From Pectinophora gossypiella (lineage: Eukaryota; Arthropoda; Insecta; Lepidoptera; Gelechiidae): a stretch of 64,000 nt of DNA. This document shows positions 35,201 through 47,200 of the stretch, piece by piece (within the stretch, counting starts at the first letter, position 1; each line of letters opens with the position of its first letter). The stretch lies in the NCBI RefSeq assembly GCF_024362695.1, contig NC_065421.1:10974598-11038597 (forward strand), in the 5' to 3' direction. Made by a program: the position numbers and the translations under genes. The notes beneath the pieces were generated by a model. It was not told where the DNA came from, did not search any database, and saw only the letters and a list, made by a program, of their open reading frames with translations.

Positions 35201-38200
35201 GTAATGGCAGAAGCATTATAATTGTTGCTTGATATTTTGATCACATTGTGTATAGAATTATGTTGCTACCTATATTGCTTCTCTTTATTTAGAATAGAAT
35301 AATAAATGGATGGTTGATGTAATTGTGCCTAGGTGTAATAAAATGGGTCATCATTTATACCCAAAAACAAAGATAAAAGACGCATATGTCTGTTATCTAT
35401 GAAATTAGAAGGTTAAACGAAGGAAAATCTGTACAGCGACATCTATTGTTTTTGAGGAACGTAGCTTGGTAACTCCCTCATTGTATACTAAGCCACTTTT
35501 GTAGCGCGGACGGTAGGTATGTACAGTCATGAGCAATATAATGTACCCACTTTAGGACTCTGTCGCACTAACATATTTGACATTTAATGAGACTTACAGT
35601 TCAATTTGTCAAAAAAGATAATGTGACATGGTACCAAAGTGTATGACATATTAAGGTGATGTGTTTCAGTCAGCTAGGTAACGCTGCGTCAGTAGATGGC
35701 GTTACTTCTGCAGTTTTCGTATTTTTTTCCATTTATTCGTTTAGTGTTGAGTACTGACCCAGTGAAATGTTAGGTGGCGAAATCTTACATACATTATCTT
35801 TAAGTTAAGCTACAATTTTGAAGTATTTACTGAAGATATCATATTGAAACATTGCATCAAAAGTTGGTGTCATTTCAATTTGTGTACAAACACGAAGCTG
35901 TCACACACACATGCGAACTAGGTTAGCTATTAAAAGAGATGCATAATTTGAAGTCTACTTCTAACTTCTAAATGGCGCATTTGGTAAAGCAGTAGCCGCC
36001 ATTCTTAAGGTTCACGGTTCAAACCCAACTGCATGTTTTAATTGTTTTTACTTTTTGTATTTTTTTTTACAATTGAATTTGGCGAACCCGTCTATTTGTT
36101 ACGGAATTTTCAAAAAGTATCACTTTTACCAATAATATTATAATTAAGTATACTTACAATAATTTACTTTGCACTAAAGTACCTTCCGTAATTTCCGTAT
36201 TTTTTATTTTGTAAAATTCTAACAGGCATTAATCGCATCAGTGAACAAGCGGCTAACTAAAAAACTACTGAACGGATTTTCATACGGTTTTCACCAATGA
36301 GTAGAGTGATTCATGGGCGTGCTTTAGGGTTTATAATTTATACAAGTATTTTTTTTGTATAAAATGGTTCAAAAATGATGATGAATGTTAAACATAATTA
36401 TCGTTACAAATATAGCCGACTTGGAGCTTTCGGCGAAAACGCTGCCTGAGCCCATTGAGATATAACAAAACAACGTATGGTTGAATTGTTCCTTTTTTGT
36501 AGGTATACCGAAAAGTCCACAATATGTCATAATAATTATATTGTGTATAAAGAATTGTGTATATGTATTGTATGATTTTACAAATAACGATCACAGTACA
36601 GTAATAATAAGGTAGATTTTTCCTAAATTGCGTAGGTTCAAACTTTGTCGCATCGCGTTTGAAAGATGTAATAGCGCTTCAGGACGTCCCGCAAGCACGG
36701 CGCTGATGTCGCAGTATCCGCATATAATTATTATGACTTGTCATTTAGTTCCAATAAAATCCGCGGGACTTCATACGTATGTCAGTGACAGCTGGTGATA
36801 GCATGCGGGACACTTAGCACCTAATCGAATTCTATGTTGTTTTCGCGCCCAGTCCAGACGACTCACAGCGCATTTCTGGACATATATTTACGCGTGGTGT
36901 TTATTGTTAGGTTAGTTAGTTCAGGTTAGGACGTCTTTTTATAACGAGGACGTTAAAAAAAGACGAGGCTGGGACGTATTGAAGTAGTATTTTCCATATA
37001 TACGCGGCCTGAAATGGGCTGTTTCGGGGACCTGAACTGGTTGCTGTCGAACTTATTATCACGTTTTCTTGATTAAAATTCATAAATAAGTCAAATAGAA
37101 AATAGAAAAAAGATTTTATTTAGTTTTAGATCTGTCATGATGTCTGTGATGTTTGTTTATTATACATAAGAATTTCAAAATTTTTCTTATTTTTTTTCCC
37201 AAAGGGCAAGGCAAAGGGAACTATGAACATACAGCCATGTCTTGTGTTTTTTTTTTCTTGATGATGATTAATGAAATGATGAAACCTAAGCCCCCACCCT
37301 CGGAGCAAACTCCTACTCCGAACCCCAAACGAAGTAAGCGGCTTGTTGGCGCAAAGCGAAAATAGATAGGTACACTTTGTTTATTGAAGATTCCGATTTA
37401 ATAATACTATCGGGAATGTTTTCCGACTAATGTGATCATTAACCACAAAACACCACTTCGTATTATTTAGATTATTCAATGAAGAAAGCAACCTTCCCGT
37501 TCCCGGTCCCACCAAAAAGTCCGCGGCAAAGAGAATATAAATAAATCTGTATGTTGGATGGAAAAACAATTAATTATAAATGACTACTATTTAGGCCGGC
37601 AAATGCAACAACTTCTTTTTTGATTTGGTTTTCCCCGAAGGGTAAGGCAAAGGGAACTATGCCCATACAGCCATTTCATTTTATGTATTGATTTTTTATT
37701 ATAATATATGTCCTCTTTTAAAACACGGTATTTACCCATTATTTAAAAATGTTTAAATAAGATACGTTATTACAAAAATATTTTTCCAATATTCCTTTTC
37801 TCAGATTGTAGTATTTTTAGTTTTTTATTTATATTTATTCTCTTCATACAAAATCTCTTTATAAATTGTCACTGACATTCTATTACACTTGTCAAGTAGT
37901 CAAAGCCTTTAGAAAAAAAAACTATCACGCACACAAACTAACATTGACACCTCTACACGCTCAGCAAATACACTGTAATCTGCACCACTACAAATGTAGA
38001 ATTGATCAAAATTGAGGGTCTGAAATATGGTACTTCTCGTATTCGGACCCTAAATTTTTGTTAGTTTGCGAAAATAATACACCAAAATATTACTATTTAT
38101 CGGTTTTATAACAATATTCCTCTATCCGTTTTCCTGTAGCACTGCATCAACTTTTGTATGGAAAACGAATCACCTTAATGCTCGTGACCGTACATCTCAG

Positions 38201-41200
38201 TTGCAACTTTGCACTTGTAGATAGGTAAGTACTTGGACTTTTCTTAAGGTCCCGGTCGGTCCAAAGTTCACCAAGACCACGCATAACACGGTACTGGATA
38301 TGGCTAGCCATAACCACAGACACGTCGTGTAGGAGTATTGTTCAAGTACCAACGTCTCGTGTCGTGTAGCGCATTCCTTCACATAGTGGTCATAAAACCG
38401 AGCGCCGCGAGTCAAAGGTAATGACAAAAGACACACCTGTGTAACTTAAAAGCTAAAACAAATTATAAGTTTAAAGACTTTAATAAATATGTGCCCTCTT
38501 CAAAAGCAACTGAAGAGCATTTTTTCTATTTCTAAAAAAGTACGGATTGTTTGTCATTGTGTCTAACAATATAAAACAGACGCCTGTGTGTTTTATTTAC
38601 TTAAATACGCGTTTTTAACCTGTGATTATAGGATCATGTTGAATTAATTGTAATTCGCACCTACCTAGGTACCTAACGTTTTTCGCGTTTTCGGTAACAA
38701 CCTAAATTCAAAGTGTCCTTAGCTACCTAGCTAGTTGGGTAGTAAGCCGCTATATTAAATAGGGATATGTATAAGTAATATATGAATATTTTAGGCGGTC
38801 GTTTTGTAAAGCTGTTATAAATACGTACCTACCCAAGTGGTATCCCGTAGTACTAATCATAGAACAATTTGCGTAAAGGGGGCATAGCAGTTTCCAACTA
38901 GTCAAATCAGTTACATTTTATTAAACGTCAAAACACGAAATTACTATGGAATTTGTATGAAAAAGCACACTGTGACGTCATAGAAAACCGTGATAAAATG
39001 TCGGACTTTTTGATACGTTTTTGTTGATTAAAATTGATAAATAAGTTAAATAGAATATTTTCGTTAGTTTTAGATCTGTCTTTATTTAGTAATTAGAATT
39101 TCATAATTTATCTTGAACCTAGTAGCTAGTTATGCGCATGTCTATTTGGGCAATGGACTGATAGCAGGGTAGTTCTTCGAACACGGGAAGTCAATATCGC
39201 ACCTCAAAAATATCTTAGAATCTTTTGTCTTTTTGCAAATATCCAGTTAGAACAAATGTATGTCGCCAAATTAAGTAAGATATTTGACTTCCGGTGTTCG
39301 AAGTTCTACCTAGCAACTTGTCACTATAGGTACGTTTGTTTCATCAGAGGGGTTTAAAAAGGCCACATCAAAGCAATTAATCTAAAAAAGAAATACTGCC
39401 CTTTGACATTTGTTTGCATTGCACACTTACATTTGTATGCGCAAATGTCAAATTGCAATGTTGCTTTTTAGATGAACTGTTTTGATGTGGCCTTTTGAAC
39501 CCCCCAGAATTTTAACTAATATCGGATATAGATGCGGCTGCGGGTTCCTACTCTTATTGTTAGCTTACCCGATAAGGATTGCGGACGTGAGTTGAGTGTG
39601 TAGGTACCTGAATGTACTATGAAGTATGGATAGAATCTCAACCAGAGAAACTAGAAAAACTGCTATCAAACAATCCTCTAAAGCACCGTATTCCATTTTC
39701 TAATTTGCTACCCTTGAACATTGCAGCAAGCGCGGAGCTGAGAGGGAGATGTCCAGCTTCGGAGGGCGCGTGCCCCGCGAGGGCCACTCCATGCGCCTCC
39801 GACGACGAGTGTGGAGAGCAGATCTGCTGCACCACCTCCTGCGGGAAAGCCTGCGTCGACCCGCTATTTACTGGTAAGATGATCAATGAATCCACCCAGC
39901 CCTTTTATTAACCCAGCGCAGCGTAAGAACGACCGTGTTCCGCAAGGGCTACCCCGTATGCCACTGACAATGACTGCGGGAAGACCTGCGAAGCAACGCT
40001 CTTTACCAATAAGATGGAACGTCTGAGAAGAATTTATTATAAACAGCCTAACATATTAAAAGAAGAAAAAAGTGACAAAATCTTTATTAAAAAAATAAAA
40101 GAACATCTAATTAATAAATGTTACTACAGCACTAGTGAATACCTTAATGATACTGATGTTACTATTTGAAAAGCTTCCTTCTCTCTTTTAAACTTCTATT
40201 TTGTTGTGCCTGAAAGGGTCTATGATGTGAACCTCATATGTAATTTACAAACTTGTACACCATCATAGCGCAGCGGTAAACGCGCTCGGTCTGCGATTGT
40301 TGAAGTTAAGCAACTTTCGCAAAGGCCGGTCATAGGATGGGTGACCACAAAAAGAAAAAAGATTTCATCCCGAGCTCATCCGTATTTCGGAAGGCACGTT
40401 AAGCCATTGGCAGTCGTTAATAACCATCAACCCGCACTGGGCCCGCGTGATGGTTTAAGGCCCGATCTCCCTATTCATCCATAGGGAGGGCCCGTGTCCC
40501 AGCAGTGGGGACGTTAATGGGCTGATGATGATGATGACACCATCATAGTATGCAAATAAAGAATTATTGAATATTGAAGTTGTATGTGGAATCGGAGTGG
40601 ACGGCAGAGAGCGGCATTCAACTACGAATTGCTCGCATTGTCACTGTTGTCATCCATACAAATTACCAATGGGTACAGTTATAAAATCAAACCACTCAAG
40701 GGTATCCTTGGACCGTCAATTACTGACAAGCCTCAGTAGCCAAGACCGACAGTTATATTTTAAATGATTGCTACTTTATGGTCACTGCTTCACAGTGGAT
40801 TGAATTTGCACATTCCTGATTCTCTTTTGTTTTTTTTTTTCTTGAGAAACTAACAAGTAGCTAGAAGAACAGCAAGCAGACAACACAGATGGTACTTAGG
40901 TGTATAAAAGTGAAATTGTAAAGATTAATAATAACACACATCACCAGCCCATTAACGTCCCCACTGCTGGGGCACGGGCCTTCCCTATGGATGGATAGGG
41001 AGATCGGGCCTTAAACCACCACGCGGGCCCAGTGCGGATTGGTGGTTATTAACGACTGCTAATGCAGCCGGGACCAACGACTTAACGTGCCTTCCGAAGC
41101 ACGGAGGAGCTCGAGATGAAAACTTTTTTTTTTCTGTGGTCACCCATCCTATGACCGGCCTTTGCGAAAGTCGCTTAACTTCAACAATCGCAGACCGAGC

Positions 41201-44200
41201 GCGTTAATCGCTGCGCCACCGAGCTCCTCAATAATAACAAGTATATTGCAATTCCGGCTTCTTAACATAAGTACCTCCTTGTTATGTCCTCGCCAGGCTG
41301 TGAGAACCTGAAGCTATCGTCAGAGAGGATATCAAGAGCGCTGGCAGCCGAGAATAGCCGCAGCGGGCGTGGTACTCTGAAGTCTGTGCGGTCTCCGCGC
41401 TGCAAGACTACTGATGGAGAGTTTGAGGAGATCCAGTGTGACAACGAGATCGTCAGCTCTTGCTGGTGTGTCGACCAGGCTGGCTTTGAGGTGAGCACCA
41501 TTTCTCACGTGCTAGAGTAAGATCGATAATCGACATCATCAACGCTGGTATTAGTTATTACTAAAATGGTTAAAGGCGTCTGAATAGCTGCAACAGCGAC
41601 TAGATACTCAATAACTTACTTATTCCTAGTAGTTTTCAGACAATCTTCTATAATTTCCTAACCAAACTTTAATTAGGAGCAGTCTCAGAAAGAATATAAT
41701 TATTCACGGTAGCCTACTGCACTGGTTATTGAACCCAGGACTTCGGTCCAACAGAATGCAGAATGCGGAAGGCAGTGATTACTGCGTTCCTTGAACGGCT
41801 GGGGATAGAGGTCAAAAACATACATAAGTACATACATAAATGCACGCCCGTAATCCCTAATGGGGTGGGCAGAGCCACAAGTAATCAAAGACAACTTACA
41901 TCCAAAGTCCTGAGCACCTCCAAAAATCTAAAGAATAAAATTGAAATATATCTCCAGGTCCCCGGCACAAGGGCACCAGCAGCGGGCCTGGTCAACTGCA
42001 CACGGACAGCGCCCTGCGCATCCCACACGTGCCGTATGCTGTGCCCACTGGGCTTCGAGCTGGACCCCCAAGGCTGCCCGCTGTGCAAATGCCGCGACCC
42101 GTGCTCCTCCGTCACTTGTCCTGGGCAGCTGTCGTGTCAGCTGGAAGAGACGCCATGCTTGCGACCGCCTTGTCCGCCTGTGCCGACGTGTTAGTATTCG
42201 ATTCAATTAATTTAATAGACACTGATTTTCATTGTAAGACGACGATATGGTTTTATCAGCCAATCGCCTAACAGGATATATCACGACAAAGTTAGTTTCA
42301 TACCTGGACAATTTATTAAGAAGTACCTAAAGAGAATTTAACTTTATATGTTCTCACTTCACTCACTCAGTTCACAAAAAAAAATATGCTGAATAGGAAG
42401 TACTGGGAGTAAAAAGATGTGGGTTCGAATCCCTTCCGACTCAAAATCGACGTTTTCTCTTTGGGAGTTTTGCATAAGCCCCGAAAGTGTCTTGCACTTT
42501 CTTATTTTTATAGGTATACCATAACAGCTTATTATACTTACCTACACAATAATTTCCAGGCAAAAGAGGGCGCAGTCTCCAGAACATCTGTCCGGCGGGA
42601 GAGCCCCTTCTGATATCAGAGACCAGCAGACCATTCCTGTGTGGTACCGACCCTGGCAAGCCAAACTGCCCGCCACTTTACAGATGCCTCGTTGATTCAG
42701 GTAAGAGTACGAAATAACCTGATATCCGGGCAGTGATGCCTATCTGGCAAATTCTTCAAAAACCTCATGAAGAATCAGATAGGAAAGGAGTTCTGGAAAG
42801 ACCTGCTTACGTATTATTTATTAGTGAAGGCAAATGGTTCTTAGATTACAAAATCATTATAGAGTCCGTGGCACGAAAGAAGTCCCGCGGATTTTAATGG
42901 AACTAAATGACAAGTTATAAGTGTGGTGAAGTCAGCATGCAGTTCTAACAATTACTCTAAAGAAATGGAATTAATAACGCATTTATGCCAATTACACACT
43001 AAATACGTTACAGAACGCGCCACGAAAGAACTCCCGCGGATTTTAATGTACTTAACTAGTAATTGACAAGTCGTAATTGTATACTAAGACACTAGCGCAG
43101 CATTCGCGACTTCTTTCGTGCCACGGACTCTAGATAACTAGGATCTTAAGCTGGCTGTCCGAGCCATGGGAGCTACAGAGATTGTCATACCTCAATCAGT
43201 CTGTCTTCAGACGCTACAGGCACTTTTAGAAAATATATAAGTACAAAACATAAGTGACTGGTATTCATTGCTTGAAGTTGGCAGTTTGGAAAACTTGAGA
43301 CCCTCTGTTAATGTCTCGTTGAATCATGTAAGCAGACGCAATCACCCATTGTTGACAACCAAATACGGCAGCAGGGTTTCTAAACAAACAATTCTATATT
43401 GAAACAATGCTGAATTATTTCAATTGGTCGCACACACGCGTACTACTATTAAACACGACACGTTTATTAGTGAGGTACTTATTAGTATTATAATTCGCAA
43501 ATATACCTATACACACCTATGAATTCGCACTCATAGATCCTATTATGCTAGGACATGTAGGTACCTAACAATTATCAACACCACTGGGTCCTCACTACCC
43601 GAGCGAATTTATTAATAACAAAGACCTAGTATTAATCATGATATACCTACTAGGGAATGCAATCTCGACTCGAGATCGCAAATTTGAGATCTCGAAATTT
43701 TCGGGATAAAGTTGGGATGGCTGGAAACAATAAAAACTGCTTGTTTGTAACAGGTAATGAGATTAATTACAACAACATATTTTTTGAAAGTAGACGAAAG
43801 CCTTTATTCTTCAATATTACTGAATATTTTTTTTCTTTGGAAAACAGCATAATCAAAAGTATAACTCAAGGGGATTCGCCCAATCTTGTCAATTTCGAAT
43901 GGGATCTCGTCATATTATGCTTCGGAATTGATCTCGAAAAATTTGACGAGATCTTGCGAGATCGGGATCCCTCGAGATCGGAATCCCTCGAGATCGGGAT
44001 TGCATTCCCTAATACCTACTTAGATACTTAATGCTTGACGAGTTAGGTCTATAAAACATACACAAGATGCTCAAAGCAAGAACACTATTTCACAAAAACA
44101 TGCTAACGATGAATGATGGGTCTTTCACCATCAGAAGTCTTCAAGACCTAACCTAACTAACTTTGTGTTACAGCTAGCTTTGGCAATGTAGTCGTGAGTA

Positions 44201-47200
44201 AGTATATTATATGCTAACTTGACACCGTAATGAAACTACTACTAACTTTGAGATTCAGACCATGACTCTGAGTTGTCCATCGCAAAATCGCTGATAATCA
44301 AAAATCATCCCCTTCAGTATTCGTTACGAAGTAAGTAAGTTTTACCCAACTTATAATAACATACCAATCCTAAATTTTATTTCCAGGAAACGACTACGGC
44401 GTATGCTGCCCAGCATCATTAGAGCTCCAGAAAGCTGGCACATGCCCGGCGCCGTCCACCACCGACCTGGACTGCGGGACCCCTTGTGCTCACGACCTCG
44501 AATGTCCTTCCATGCAGAAGTGCTGCGACGGCGGGGATTGCGGCAGACATTGCATCTTACCGCATAACGTCACCATGTGCACGCAGCAGAAGATGCTAGC
44601 TGAACTCCTGGTGGTTAGCGAGAAGGAAGGCCGAGGATATGTGCCCCAGTGTGCGGCTGACGGGTCGTTTGAATCCAGGCAGTGCTCGAGGAATGGATTG
44701 GTTTGTTGGTTGGTATCTGCTTTTTTTTTTTTTGACGTGACTTATAGTAGATTTGCCGCAAATGGTATTAACTGCTTGGCCGGATTGGGATGGGGCACGA
44801 GGGCTCTCATCCGGTACAAAATTTAATACAACAGGCCTGAGAATGCCCAGCAACTAACCTAACCTAACTGCTGGTTAATATCATTACTTACTTGTTTTGT
44901 TCAATGGATTTCTGCAGAAACTATGCTTCTGGCTATGCTGTTCTGAAATCATGCACATTCTTAATTCGGTGTTGATTCCTGCAGACACCTATCATTTTCC
45001 TATCAATCGAAAAGGAAAGGGACGAATTATTTAAAAAGAATGCAACGGACTGACCGTTGATAGAAGCATCCACTTGTCCTAATAGTGCCCAAAGAAAGTC
45101 TACAGACTTTACTACTAGATACATATGTACTAAGCATTCCTTTTTACCCTCAGGTGTGTAGACACAGAAGGCAACAAACTCCGCGGCTCGATGGGCCCAA
45201 CAGCTTCCGTCCACTGCTCCCCTTCCCCGCACCCCGCACGCAGCGGCGCGCGTAGCCTCAGTTCCTGCGCCCGCGCACTCTGCGCTGGCGTCTGCGAGTA
45301 CGGGTATAAGACCGGCGCCGACGGCTGCCCTACGTGCGAGTGCGATGACCCCTGCGCCGGGTACCCCTGTGCGGAAGGCGAAGAGTGCGTGAGAGTCAGA
45401 GATGCCGACTGTTCTAGCGAGCTTTGCACTGGATATCCTGTGTGTAAGTGAGCTTTGAATTCTGATCTACTACAACTAAAAATGTAAGTAGGTACTACTA
45501 AGTAAAACTTAGTAGTTTTACGTTGTAGGTACTATAGGTACTAAGAAGAATTAGAAACTATAGGTACCTATTGGAAAACAGGATATTATCAAACATCCGT
45601 TTAGCTTGGCAAAATTAGGATTAATTAATTAAGAAATTAACATTTAGGGCAAATTAAAAACAGTTTGATAACTACCTAGTACGTCACTGTAAGATATATT
45701 TACGATCCAAGACTCGTAAATAAATCGAGACGTGGCGCGTTTAGCTAAGCGTTGAAGGACGTATTATCAAACGCGCGAGATAATGCATCTACGTGAACGC
45801 TTTTATACATTGCCATACGTTTGATTGACTCCGCGCTCAAACTATCTCATCATTCCTTTCCAGGTCGACCGAAGGTCTCCTACGAGAACCCGTGCGAAGT
45901 AGGAGTGCCAGCCACCGACGAGGAAGGCTCAGTAGTTGCTTGCGGGGCGGAGCCCGACTGCCCGGCCGGCCACGTATGCACGCGCGCTCGCCGTAGCGGC
46001 GCGGCGCTCTGCTGCCCCGACCCCCGGGACTTGGACAACAGTACTGACACCGACATCATGGAGGTCAGTTAGCTCTAAACGATTACTAGAACCCGGAAAA
46101 AAGAGACGAAACGCAACTTGAGAAGTAGGTAATCTTATTAATTGTTAATAACACCATTGTGAATTAAAGGCGTAAAATCCAAAAGAGTGGAACAAGACAT
46201 AGTGTATCAGGATCGTAGGAAGTGGAATTCTGTGGTGTCTGCCTACCCCAACGGGAAATAAGCGTGATCCCATGTATGCTATGTGTAAATTCGAAACTGA
46301 CAAAACTCATTCGAATTCCAGATAAACTTCGAAACATGCGGCTCCGAAGCGGAAGCCCTGTGCGGGTTGAACTCTACAGTCACCTGCCCTGAAGGCATCT
46401 GTGATGATGACCAGGTGTGCTGCGCCACGGCCACCTGCGGCCCGCTCTGCATCGACCCGGCCAAGATGCGCCTCCAAAGTGACAGGGTTGATGACACGCC
46501 TACCAGTGAGTAACCGTTTCATAAATCACCAGTAAAACAAGACCAAAATGGCGGAAAAACAAGATAGCTGCCATACAATGCGTTCTATATTTGCTCAACC
46601 GTTAGACCAAACCGTTAGAACAAACCTAGGTGGTCCATTTTCGAACGAATACAAATTCAAAAACAAATAATATCTTTATTACTGAATAAGGTGACCCCTT
46701 AGTTACACTTTGAATCGTCAATTCTTACATAACGTGTCATTCGCTTAAAACTACTTCAGCTTCTCACAAACTGCATAGACGGGGAAAAGAAGCTGCAAGA
46801 AAGCGTCGGTACAGGGCCATGGACGTTCTTTATAAAAACATATCTATTGTATTGAAGGTACCTACCCCACTACTCTATTGCACTGACTTTAGAAAAAGTA
46901 AACTATAGGTAGATATGTGATTTGGGTTTTTTTAATTTCCCAGTGTGCGAATACCTCCGCGACTTCGACGAAAAGATGGAAGGCACGGTGGACGGCATGA
47001 AGCTGGCCCTGCCAGCACCGACCTGCAAGCCGGACGGGGCCTTCACCCCGCAACAGTGTGCTGGCGGACGCTGCTGGTGCGTCGACTCCTTCGGCACCGA
47101 GATACCCGACACCATCACCAATAACGCTTCTGCCGTCGATTGTGATAAGTAAGGAGTCTTTACGAGACATCATCATTAATTTAAGAGCCACGCTCTTGTC

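Larger units (their letters stand above)
35521..38193. mobile_element. MITE family C split by a 2.5-kb TTAA insertion
   Basis: The outer MITE is 35521-35650 plus 38179-38193. The insert is 35655-38174, with TTAA on each side (35651-35654 and 38175-38178) and short imperfect inverted ends ggtgat-g-gttt / aaac-aatcacc. Joining the MITE halves across one TTAA gives acatattaatgctcg, exactly the sequence of the unbroken copy at 2720-2876. TTAA duplication is characteristic of piggyBac-type transposases. No transposase frame is present in the insert, so it would be non-autonomous. Confidence 0.8.
32242..39726 (+). other. Intron 1 (7.5 kb), transposon-rich
   Basis: The intron contains MITE B (32621-32810), a LINE tail (33005-33130, minus), a ~320-bp MITE (34148-34467), a LINE 3' fragment (34897-35035), repeat D (35350-35485), the split MITE C with its 2.5-kb TTAA insertion (35521-38193), repeat E (38889-39133) and two palindromic MITEs (39167-39311, 39349-39507). 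The segment 33820-34080 looks like another dispersed repeat. I see no additional exon. Confidence 0.7.
42701..44386 (+). other. Intron 5, MITE-rich
   Basis: The intron holds a TA-flanked MITE (42862-43130), an hAT-like MITE (43651-44011) and a family B fragment (44218-44332). Nothing is recognised between 43150 and 43640. Confidence 0.7.

Noticed and set aside
37153..37365. 70-codon plus-strand frame
   Set aside because: It sits in an interspersed repeat, and the inverted copy at 57.2 kb does not keep the frame.
40300..40360. 5S rRNA gene
   Set aside because: Only the internal promoter blocks match 5S; the ends do not, and target duplications frame it as a SINE.
41885..42271. Several overlapping frames over exon 4 on both strands
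   Set aside because: Shadows of the GC-rich antistasin exon; only the frame with the antistasin cysteine pattern fits the splice phases.
43657..44031. 124-codon plus-strand frame as a gene
   Set aside because: It lies almost entirely within the hAT-like MITE, and its Arg/Ser/Glu repeats come from the cgagatc motif array.
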